A stretch of 64,000 bases of DNA from Luteolibacter arcticus. Its GTDB lineage: Bacteria; Verrucomicrobiota; Verrucomicrobiia; Verrucomicrobiales; Akkermansiaceae. The stretch is from NCBI RefSeq assembly GCF_025950235.1, contig NZ_JAPDDT010000007.1:248001-312000 (forward strand), read 5' to 3'. This document shows, piece by piece, positions 43,345 through 50,190 of the stretch. A program made the translations under genes and the position numbers. Numbering within the stretch: the first letter of the stretch is position 1; each line of letters begins with the position of its first letter. The notes under the pieces are model-generated. The model searched no databases, was not told the DNA's origin, and worked only from the letters and a program-made list of their open reading frames with translations.

Positions 43345-43613
43345 TCCTCCCAGCGGATTCCCGCTCGTTCCATGTCCTCACGAAGGAAAATCTCATCGAT
43401 TTCCGCGTTCGTCAGGGAGGGGATGGTATGGCCCCCGCTTTCGCGAGGCGTAGGCAGCGGGCTGCGGACCGGCTTTTTCTCGGCTTCGGGAGACCCGTAG
43501 AGTCCCTTTTTGACAAAGCCAGCGAGCAATTCCTTCAAAGTCACGCCTTCCTCGGCGGCCTTGATTTTCAGGTCGCGGAATACGGGATCCGGCAGGTCGA
43601 GCGTCGTCCTCAC
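43341..43613 (-). CDS. VapB-like antitoxin (ribbon-helix-helix type)
   Basis: The 90-residue product starts MRTTLDLPDPVFRDLKIKAA, a ribbon-helix-helix DNA-binding N-terminus. A flexible charged C-terminus follows ('PTPRESGGHTIPSLTNAEID', EIFLREDMERAG) that would embrace the toxin. It is partner of the overlapping PIN gene and probably represses its own promoter. The next upstream gene on this strand, plsC, ends 36 bp away. Confidence 0.82.
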   Translation of the reverse strand: MRTTLDLPDPVFRDLKIKAAEEGVTLKELLAGFVKKGLYGSPEAEKKPVRSPLPTPRESGGHTIPSLTNAEIDEIFLREDMERAGIRWEE

Positions 43614-43649
43614 AAACGCATCTTCGCATCAAAATGCGAAAACGTCAAA

Positions 43650-44501
43650 TTACTCCACCACCCGGCGCAGCTTATGGGCGCGGGAAAGGTTGTGCTCGTA
43701 GATCTCCTCCAACCGCTTGGTGAACTCGTGGGCGGTCTCGTTTTCCCCCGGCATCACCGGGTCGCCGAGCTCGATGCTGACGCGGATCGGGAACTCCGGC
43801 TTTTTCCACAGCGGCCAGCCTTTTTCGAGGAAGCGGGTATTGCTGCGGATGAAGACCGGCCGCACCGGCACCCCAGCCCGGCGGGCGATGAGGGCGCAGC
43901 CGCCGCGCAGGGGATTGATCCAGCGGGCCTCGCGGCGGGTGCGTGTGCCTTCCGGGAAAAGCAGGAGCTGGCCGCCTTTTTGGAGCGCGTCGGCGGCGTC
44001 CTTCACCATCCGGGCGGACGAGCCGTTCGGGATATAGCCGGCCAGCCGGGCACCGCCGCCGAGGAAGGGATTCTTCAAAATCGCCTCCTTCATGATGCAG
44101 ATCGGCTGTGGCAGCTTGGAAATCACGAAGACCGCGTCCCACAGCGAGGTGTGGTTCGGCGCGATGATCACGGGTGACTTTTCGTCCTTCAGCGCATCGA
44201 GCGAACTCAGGTCGGCATGGACCAGATCGGTGGCCCGCAAATAGCCGACGAAGACTTGGAAGGCCTTATGGAGCATCCCGCGGCCGAGCTTCTTCGCCAC
44301 GGGGCAGGGGAGCAGCAAGATCAGCGGGATCGAGACCGCCGTGAACAGGAGCCCGAAAATGCCCCAATAGACGATACCGCCCAGCGAGGCAGCCATATCC
44401 CACGGCAAGCGCCACCACCGGCGCGCCTGCGCGACTGTGGAATCGGTCCGGGGAAGGGTGTGACTTTCCAAGGAGGGCATGGACAACAGCCCCGCCACCA
44501 T
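43650..44501 (-). CDS. 1-acyl-sn-glycerol-3-phosphate acyltransferase (PlsC family)
   Basis: The 283-residue membrane-associated acyltransferase has an N-terminal amphipathic/hydrophobic region (about 35-75), catalytic 'APNHTSLWDAVFV' (H-x4-D), 'GGGARLAGYIPNG' and 'LLLFPEGTRTRREA'. It acylates lysophosphatidate or a related lysolipid. The start at 44501 is the longest ATG; 44480 is possible. It is upstream of the vapBC-like pair and directly downstream (33 bp) of the P450 on the same strand, so it may belong to the lipid/polyketide locus rather than general phospholipid synthesis (inference). Confidence 0.85.
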   Translation of the reverse strand: MVAGLLSMPSLESHTLPRTDSTVAQARRWWRLPWDMAASLGGIVYWGIFGLLFTAVSIPLILLLPCPVAKKLGRGMLHKAFQVFVGYLRATDLVHADLSSLDALKDEKSPVIIAPNHTSLWDAVFVISKLPQPICIMKEAILKNPFLGGGARLAGYIPNGSSARMVKDAADALQKGGQLLLFPEGTRTRREARWINPLRGGCALIARRAGVPVRPVFIRSNTRFLEKGWPLWKKPEFPIRVSIELGDPVMPGENETAHEFTKRLEEIYEHNLSRAHKLRRVVE

Positions 44502-44534
44502 AGCCGGTTTCCGGTAGTCCGGTCTATGGAAAAC

Positions 44535-45686
44535 TCAAGCGCGGCCACGAGGTGTCATCCGCACCCGAAGCGATTCGTATCCCAGAGTGCGATCGAATTT
44601 CGCCTCGCGCTCCACGCGTTCCTCCTCCGACAGGATTTCGATCCGCTCGATTCGCTCGCAGCAGAGGCGCAGCAAGGCGCGAAGGATCAGGCGCGCGTGA
44701 GGAGCGCCAAGGCATAGGTGATTACCAAAGCCGAATGAAAGGTGCGGGTTCGGCTTCCGGTCCAGACGAACCTCCATCGGAGCGGGAAAGGCAGCGTCAT
44801 CGAAATTCGCGGACGCCCAACAGAGCGAGATGCGTTCTCCCGCGTTGACCGCTTCGTCATTCACCACGGTCGTTTCCGGGCACACACGGCCGATGTGGGT
44901 GAGCGGCATGAAGACCCTGAAAAACTCCTCGCTCGCCAGCGTGATGCGTTTCGGGTCCTCGCGCAGGAATTCCAAGGCCTCTGGATTCGTGGCGAGGTGG
45001 GCCATTGCGCAGGAGATCGTGTGGATGATCGTGTCGCGTCCGCCGGCGAATGCGAGGTTGGCAAAGCCCATCATTTCCTCGCGGGCCAGCGGTCGGCCGC
45101 GGAAGCTGGCCCGCGTGAGCTCGCTGAAGAAGTCCTCGCCCGGGTTTTCCGCCGCCTCGTCGAAGCGAGCGTGGAGGTAGTCCTCCAGCACGTTGCCTTG
45201 CTTGAACTCCCCGCCCGTGACCTTGAACACGTGGATGCCCCAGCCGATCCAGGTGTCCGCTTCGGACTCCGGCATGTTGAGCAAGTACGTCAGCGCCCGC
45301 GACTGCACCGGCAGCGCAAACTCGTTCACGACCTCGATGGTGTCCCGCGCGATGGCCGCGTCCAACATCCCGCTGATCAGGGCTTCGACTTGGGCGATCA
45401 CGGCGGGCTCCTTGGCCCGCTGGAAGAACGGCTCCACGATTTCCCGGTAGTCGGCGTGCTCCGGCGGGTCGGTCTCGATCGGTAACTGGCGCATGGTCCG
45501 GACCTCTTCCTCCGAGGGGACGGGCACCCGAAAGGGAGCGTCCGAGCTGTAGGTCTGCCAGTCTTTCGCCGCGAGCCGAACGTCTTCGTGACGGAGTAGC
45601 ATGACGATGTCCTCGCCGTGAAAGGGGCAACGTAGCACACCCTTCTCAAGTCGAGCGTCACGGAAGGGGTCGTAAAACGCGGCCAT
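44535..45686 (-). CDS. cytochrome P450
   Basis: The 383-residue (minimum) P450 has I-helix FAGGRDTIIHTI, an ExxR charge-pair (EEFFR), and haem loop FGFGNHLCLGAPHAR with the Cys ligand. 'QLPIETDPPEHADYREIVEP' is typical of bacterial class I enzymes. The start is uncertain: ATG 45686 is the only ATG that avoids the divergent dehydratase gene. In-frame sequence before it ('NPPPDSLAPGS') looks P450-like, so a non-ATG start or ATG 45824 is possible. Ferredoxin partners are not adjacent. Position beside dehydratase and ligase genes suggests tailoring of a fatty-acyl or polyketide product (inference). Confidence 0.87.
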   Translation of the reverse strand: MAAFYDPFRDARLEKGVLRCPFHGEDIVMLLRHEDVRLAAKDWQTYSSDAPFRVPVPSEEEVRTMRQLPIETDPPEHADYREIVEPFFQRAKEPAVIAQVEALISGMLDAAIARDTIEVVNEFALPVQSRALTYLLNMPESEADTWIGWGIHVFKVTGGEFKQGNVLEDYLHARFDEAAENPGEDFFSELTRASFRGRPLAREEMMGFANLAFAGGRDTIIHTISCAMAHLATNPEALEFLREDPKRITLASEEFFRVFMPLTHIGRVCPETTVVNDEAVNAGERISLCWASANFDDAAFPAPMEVRLDRKPNPHLSFGFGNHLCLGAPHARLILRALLRLCCERIERIEILSEEERVEREAKFDRTLGYESLRVRMTPRGRA

Positions 45687-45794
45687 GCTTCCCGGAGCCA
45701 AGGAGTCCGGCGGAGGGTTGTCCAACCGATTCCACGATGGCCCCTTCTCGCTTGCAGGCTTGTCAGAGGCGGGCTCCCCGCAAATGGATCGGCG

Positions 45795-46223
45795 ATGCAA
45801 AACCCACTCGCCGCGTTGCCGCATGGGCCGGAATTCCGTTTCGTTGATGCGCTCGACACGCTTGAGCCGGGGAAATCGGCGACCGCCCGTTACCTCGTTC
45901 GTGGCGACGAGGCCTTTCTGGCCGGTCATTTTCCGGGAAATCCGCTGATGCCCGGTGTGATCCTGATCGAGGCGATTGCCCAGCTAGGGGGGGTGGTGGC
46001 GCAGAGCGATCCGGCGATTCCGCCTTTGGAAAACCTGCTGCTCACCGGCGTCCGTGGCGCGAAGATCCTCGGCGCGGCCAAGCCCGGCGAGACGCTCACC
46101 TTGCGCGCCGAAGTCGAAGCCCGCCTCGGGGGGATGATTCAGGTTTCCGGTGAGGTGAGCGTGGGGGAGCGACCGCTCGCTTCGGCGAAGATCATGCTCA
46201 GCGGGCAGGAGCGCGCTTCTTGA
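45795..46223 (+). CDS. FabZ-like hotdog 3-hydroxyacyl-ACP dehydratase
   Basis: The 142-residue hotdog protein has the active-site block GHFPGNPLMPGVILIEAIAQ, with catalytic His and, on the central helix, Glu. The start 'LPHGPEFRFVDALDTLEPGK' is typical of FabZ/FabA-like dehydratases. It would remove water from 3-hydroxyacyl-ACP. Its last 26 bases overlap the 3' end of the convergent AMP-ligase gene. The nearest KS genes are 7 kb away across the RND genes, within the same proposed pathway. Confidence 0.88.
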   Translation: MQNPLAALPHGPEFRFVDALDTLEPGKSATARYLVRGDEAFLAGHFPGNPLMPGVILIEAIAQLGGVVAQSDPAIPPLENLLLTGVRGAKILGAAKPGETLTLRAEVEARLGGMIQVSGEVSVGERPLASAKIMLSGQERAS

Positions 46224-47439
46224 GCTCTGCGCGGGAGAGGGTCCACAAGCTTTCATCCGGCGCGGTTTCCCAGTGCCGTGGCATTTCCCAGCCGGCGAGC
46301 GTTTCGGTCATGCGTTTGCGGAGTTGGTCCAGTGTGCCGGATTTCAATTCCACCATTGCGGTGATTTCTTCGACGCGTTCGGGATCGTGGCTTGGCACGC
46401 CAAAGACTCGCGCTCGTTCGGCCAGTCCACTGGCCAGCAGCGCCGCCTCGATCTTCGCGGGGCCGATCTTGCGGCCGGCGACGTTGATGGATTCCGCGCC
46501 GCTGCTTTCTAACATCAGCCGCCCGCCTTCGATGCGTCCGAAGTCCTGTGTGAGAAATTCGCCGTCGCCGAGCAACTCGCTCTCCCTCGCCGCTTCGTAG
46601 CCAAGCGCGACGGACGAGCTTTCGACGAGAAATCGTCCCGACTCGTGGACCCGCACTGTCACGCCCAAGAGTGGCGCGCCGAGGTTCGCGGCGCTTTCGC
46701 GAGGGGCGTCGCTGGTGTCGAAGGAAATCCCGCCGCATTCGCTGGCCCCGTAGAAATTGTGGAGCTTCAGCCCGCACTCGACGAAGACCGCTCTTTCCAG
46801 CTCCAACGAAAGCGGTGCGCCGGCTGAGACGGCGAGATCGATCTTTGCCCCGCGCAGGATCCCCGCCCGATGCCATGCCTTCCACATGGAGGGCACGGCA
46901 GGAATTACGACGCCATCATGCGCCGCCAGCGCGTCGGCGATGACTTTCGGAAACGGGACTTCCACGGCATGCAGCGGGATGCCGTGGAGCAGCAGCGGCA
47001 AGATCAGGCTGGAGTAGCCGTAGGAGTGCGTGAGCGAGATCGCCGCGAGGTTTGGGATCTCATGGCGCAGCCCCATCGCTGCGACCAACCGGTCGGCATC
47101 GGCCGCAATTTGTTCCGCGGAAAAGAAGACCGCGCGTGGCTTTCCGGCGATGCCTGGAGTTAGTTTTAGGTGCGTCGTCCCTTCGGGAAAAGACGCCGGC
47201 AGTTCGGGGATTGCCGCGCCTTTCTCCAGCGGCAGGACCGGTTGCTGGTCGCGCCATCCTTGCAATACCGCTGTGACGATCTCCAGTGCGCCGCCGCTCG
47301 CGATTACCGGCGCATTCGTCAGCGGCTTTTCCGCCAGGCACACCGCGAGATCGGTGAAGCTCCATGACTCCGTCCCTTCGATGACCGCAATTCGATCGCG
47401 AAATCGCGCGGAAGTTTCCTGCCAGCGTGAAAACAACAT
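46198..47439 (-). CDS. divergent AMP-dependent synthetase (ANL superfamily)
   Basis: The 413-residue adenylating enzyme is shorter than the second ligase of the window. A5 is recognisable (LKLHNFYGASECGGISFDTS), as are A7/A8 (FLTQDFGRIEGGRLML, 'SINVAGRKIGPAKIEAALLA') and a terminal Lys ('LSRAELKKR'). The P-loop is degenerate (LTPGIAGKPRAVFFS in place of SSGTTG-PK). Such shortened ligases are found in aryl-polyene-type clusters as acyl/aryl:ACP ligases. Start 47439 was chosen over 47514, whose extra residues look non-coding. The substrate is unknown and activity is uncertain because of the P-loop. Confidence 0.78.
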   Translation of the reverse strand: MLFSRWQETSARFRDRIAVIEGTESWSFTDLAVCLAEKPLTNAPVIASGGALEIVTAVLQGWRDQQPVLPLEKGAAIPELPASFPEGTTHLKLTPGIAGKPRAVFFSAEQIAADADRLVAAMGLRHEIPNLAAISLTHSYGYSSLILPLLLHGIPLHAVEVPFPKVIADALAAHDGVVIPAVPSMWKAWHRAGILRGAKIDLAVSAGAPLSLELERAVFVECGLKLHNFYGASECGGISFDTSDAPRESAANLGAPLLGVTVRVHESGRFLVESSSVALGYEAARESELLGDGEFLTQDFGRIEGGRLMLESSGAESINVAGRKIGPAKIEAALLASGLAERARVFGVPSHDPERVEEITAMVELKSGTLDQLRKRMTETLAGWEMPRHWETAPDESLWTLSRAELKKRAPAR

Positions 47440-47592
47440 GCCCTTGGTCAGTCGATGCTTCCCACCGGGGTGATGCGCTGCGTGCTCATGCCCGAGAAGT
47501 GCATGAGACGGCACGAGCCGTCAATTTGACCCTCAAACGAAATCCAAGGGTTCTGGCTTCCGGAGCGGGGCTCGCCTTGCTTCATTGTGGCG

Positions 47593-47859
47593 ATGAGCGG
47601 ACTGCTGATCATGCTTGGGCTCTTTGGTCCGCCCTTCGTTTGGCTGGTCGCGATCCGCCCCTACGCCCGTCGGCACGGTCAGGGGTTCACCCCGGGCGCC
47701 AATGTCGGGATCACCGCCTGGGTCGATTGGGAGCAGGCGAGTGACATCGCCAAGAAACGCGGCGATAAGGGAATGATCTGGATTTGCCGGCTCTTCTTCC
47801 TCTTGAGTGCGTCCGTCGTCGTTGGCTTCCTGAGCCTGTTTTTCCTTGGTCCCGATTGA
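47593..47859 (+). CDS. small two-helix membrane protein
   Basis: The 88-residue product has hydrophobic helices at residues about 2-22 (SGLLIMLGLFGPPFVWLVAI) and 62-85, and a polar loop between them ('ANVGITAWVDWEQASDIAKK'). I recognise no family. A GTG at 47587 would add two residues. The SRPBCC gene follows after 5 bp, so the two are very likely co-transcribed; the divergent ligase gene shares the upstream gap. Confidence 0.6.
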   Translation: MSGLLIMLGLFGPPFVWLVAIRPYARRHGQGFTPGANVGITAWVDWEQASDIAKKRGDKGMIWICRLFFLLSASVVVGFLSLFFLGPD

Positions 47860-47864
47860 TTGCC

Positions 47865-48329
47865 GTGCCGCGCCTGGAACTCATCACCGACATCGCCGCG
47901 CCGATCGGGCGGGTGTTCGATCTCGCCCGCAGCATCGACGTTCATCAGGAAAGCCAGACGCGCCATCGCGAGCGGGCGGTCGCCGGGAAGATGTCGGGGC
48001 TGGTCGAGGCGGGGGACACGGTGACGTGGGAGGCCGTGCATTTCGGTGTTCGCCAGCGGCTCTCCAGTCGCATCGATGCGATGACCAAGCCGGTCCATTT
48101 CCGCGACTCGATGATTTCCGGGGCTTTTGCGGGCTTCGTGCATGATCACCATTTCGAGGAAACTTCCCGCGGCACGCGGATGACGGATGTCTTTGACTAC
48201 ACTGCGCCACTCGGGCTGCTGGGGAGGCTGGCGGACGCGCTCTTTCTGGAGCGATATATGCGGCGGTTATTGGAGGAGCGAAATGGGGTGATCCGACGTC
48301 TGGCGGAGCAAGCGACGACGAAAAAGTGA
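47865..48329 (+). CDS. SRPBCC-fold protein (polyketide cyclase/START-like)
   Basis: The 154-residue helix-grip protein starts from GTG 47865 (MPRLELITDIAAPIGRVFDL). It has the 'A-P---VFDLARSIDVH' opening, a beta-rich centre ('TWEAVHFGVRQRLSSRIDAM') and a long C-terminal helix ('LERYMRRLLEERNGVIRRLA'). The family includes polyketide cyclases/aromatases and general hydrophobic-ligand binders. Beside dehydratase, ligase and ketosynthase genes, a cyclase or carrier role is plausible but not shown. It starts 5 bp after the small membrane protein gene. Confidence 0.78.
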   Translation: MPRLELITDIAAPIGRVFDLARSIDVHQESQTRHRERAVAGKMSGLVEAGDTVTWEAVHFGVRQRLSSRIDAMTKPVHFRDSMISGAFAGFVHDHHFEETSRGTRMTDVFDYTAPLGLLGRLADALFLERYMRRLLEERNGVIRRLAEQATTKK

Positions 48330-48405
48330 ATCCTGCTGTCACATCCCGGCGGATTAGTTCGGCGAAGGGGTAGATGATCGTCATGACAGAAAAAAATCGG
48401 GTCCG

Positions 48406-48419
48406 ACCGTCCAGACGGT
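48406..48419. promoter_or_regulatory. palindromic operator 1 for the TetR regulator
   Basis: ACCGTC-ca-GACGGT is a perfect 6+6 palindrome with a 2-bp centre, 40 bp before the TetR start codon. It is repeated at 48429-48442 with centre tg. The centres are 23 bp apart, about two helical turns. Confidence 0.78.
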
Positions 48420-48428
48420 TTGACTCCG

Positions 48429-48442
48429 ACCGTCTGGACGGT
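48429..48442. promoter_or_regulatory. palindromic operator 2 for the TetR regulator
   Basis: ACCGTC-tg-GACGGT has the same half-sites as operator 1. It ends 16 bp before the TetR ATG, so a bound repressor would block transcription start or ribosome access. It probably controls the TetR-adaptor-pump operon. Confidence 0.78.
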
Positions 48443-48458
48443 TTGGCTTCCGCCCGGC

Positions 48459-49070
48459 ATGGGAAAACTGACTTCATCGTCCCTGAGGGACCAATTGCTC
48501 GACGCGGCCGAAACGGTGGCGGCGCGGGAAGGTGTTTCCCGGATGACCTTCGATGCCGTGGCGGCCGAGGCCGGGGTCAGCAAGGGGGGGCTGCTTCACT
48601 ACTTCACCAACAAGGACCAGCTCATCGAGGGTATGGTTCGCCGGGCCGCGGAAGGCTGGCGGATCCACTTTACGTCCGCTTACGAGAATGCATCGCCCGG
48701 CCCGGGCCGGATGGTGCGCGGACTTCTGCAAGGGTGCTTCACCGATGCTCAATCGTGGACCGAAGAACTCCGCCGCAGCTACTCCTCCGTTTTCGCCGCG
48801 CTGGCCCAGAATCCCGGGTTGGTGGAGCCGATGCAGGAGGCCTACCGCGAGCTTTACGGCTACCTCCAGGACGATGGTCTGCCGGACGGCGTTGCTGAGA
48901 CTCTGGCAACCGCTATCGATGGACTATGGCTTTATTGGGTGCTGCGCCTGCGTCCCGTGGTCCAAGCCGACCTCGATCGAATGCGTGGAGTGCTGGAACG
49001 GGCACTCGCCCAAGCCATCGAATCTTCCAAGGAACCCGGATCTGAAACGACGACTTATCAGAAACCATGA
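48459..49070 (+). CDS. TetR-family transcriptional regulator
   Basis: The 203-residue protein has a TetR DNA-binding domain at residues about 8-55 ('RDQLLDAAETVAAREGVSRM', 'AVAAEAGVSKGGLLHYFTNK') and a helical ligand-binding domain. The start at 48459 (MGKLTSSSLRDQ) places two identical-half-site palindromes just upstream, consistent with autoregulation. Its stop overlaps the start of the RND adaptor (ATGA, 49067-49070). It is probably a repressor relieved by the pump's substrate, perhaps the product of the surrounding biosynthetic genes (inference). Confidence 0.92.
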   Translation: MGKLTSSSLRDQLLDAAETVAAREGVSRMTFDAVAAEAGVSKGGLLHYFTNKDQLIEGMVRRAAEGWRIHFTSAYENASPGPGRMVRGLLQGCFTDAQSWTEELRRSYSSVFAALAQNPGLVEPMQEAYRELYGYLQDDGLPDGVAETLATAIDGLWLYWVLRLRPVVQADLDRMRGVLERALAQAIESSKEPGSETTTYQKP

Positions 49071-50170
49071 AGGCATCCCAGTGGATCGGATCACTCGTGC
49101 TGATCGGCGCGGTGGCAGGCACCGGCTTCGGCTTGGCGGCTTGGAAAAAGGCGGATATCGAGAAATCGATGGCCGAGGCGGCGATGATGCCCGAGCCGAT
49201 GGAGGCGATCCTCGTGCGGCCGGCGCATGAAATCGAACACCGCCGGACTACGACCGCCGTCGGCACGGTGCTGGCTTTGCGGTCGGTGACCCTGCAGAAC
49301 GAACTTCCCGGCACGGTGGTGCGCGTTGACCTTACGCCGGGCAAGGTGGTCGAAGCGGGTGCCGAGCTGGTCGCGCTGGATGTCTCGGTGGAAGAAGCCG
49401 AGCTCAAGGCCCAGCAGGCTCAGGCCTCCTTGGCGGAAGCCACGCTGCATCGCGTCGAGTCGCTCACATCGAGCAGTGCGAGTTCCAAGAAAGATCTCGA
49501 TCAAGCGAAGGCCGAGCACGAGGTGGCGCTTGCCCAGATGGAGCGGACCAAGGCGATGATCGCCCGGAAGGTCATCCGCGCGCCCTTCCGCGCCCGCATC
49601 GGTCTCTCAGACCTGCACCCCGGCCAGTATCTGATCGAGGGTGTGGAGCTCACCACCTTGCAGGGTGTGGATGAGGCCGCTCACGTCGATTTCACCGTGA
49701 CGCAAAGCGTCGCGGCCGGCCTGCGCGAGGGCGACGTGGTGGAGGTGGTCGGGCAGAACAAGGATGCGCCGGTGCAAGCGACAATCATCGCGCTCGATGC
49801 CCGCATCGACCGCGCCACCCGCAATGCGAGCATTCGTGCGAAGGTGGCCGACGCGTCCCAGATCCCGTCGCCGGGAGCCTCCGTGCAAGTGCGGGTGCCG
49901 GTTGGCGCGGCGCGCAAGGTGGTCGCCATTCCGGTCAGTGCGTTACGCCGCGGGCCGGAGGGCGATCATGTGTTCACCGTCGTGCCCGACAAGGAGGGCA
50001 AGCCCCGCGCCTCTATGCGGCTCGTGAAAAGCGGTGCCGTGCTCGGCGATGAAGTGATCATCGAAAGCGGTCTGGCAGTGGGCGATCCCGTCGCCGCTTC
50101 CGGCTCCTTCAAGCTCCGCGAAGGCGTGCTCGTTGCAGACGCCGGGCAAGCTCCGCCGCAGGGTCAGTAA
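49067..50170 (+). CDS. RND efflux periplasmic adaptor (HlyD/AcrA family)
   Basis: The 367-residue membrane-fusion protein has an N-terminal signal/anchor (GSLVLIGAVAGTGFGLAAWK), a barrel-sandwich half ('LQNELPGTVVRVDLTPGKVV'), an alpha-hairpin ('ASLAEATLHRVESLTSSSAS') and the second lipoyl half ('VIRAPFRARIGLSDLHPGQY'). Beta-barrel and membrane-proximal domains follow. It links the inner-membrane pump to an outer-membrane channel. The pump gene follows 20 bp later. No TolC-like gene is in the window. Confidence 0.93.
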   Translation: MKASQWIGSLVLIGAVAGTGFGLAAWKKADIEKSMAEAAMMPEPMEAILVRPAHEIEHRRTTTAVGTVLALRSVTLQNELPGTVVRVDLTPGKVVEAGAELVALDVSVEEAELKAQQAQASLAEATLHRVESLTSSSASSKKDLDQAKAEHEVALAQMERTKAMIARKVIRAPFRARIGLSDLHPGQYLIEGVELTTLQGVDEAAHVDFTVTQSVAAGLREGDVVEVVGQNKDAPVQATIIALDARIDRATRNASIRAKVADASQIPSPGASVQVRVPVGAARKVVAIPVSALRRGPEGDHVFTVVPDKEGKPRASMRLVKSGAVLGDEVIIESGLAVGDPVAASGSFKLREGVLVADAGQAPPQGQ

Positions 50171-50190
50171 ACTCCTTCCCCATCCGCGCC

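Noticed and set aside
45687-45929. Extending the P450 to the far upstream start at 45929
   Set aside because: It would overlap the divergent dehydratase gene by 135 bp, and the added residues are mostly Arg/Glu-rich shadow of that gene. Only the last 20-30 residues before 45686 look P450-like.
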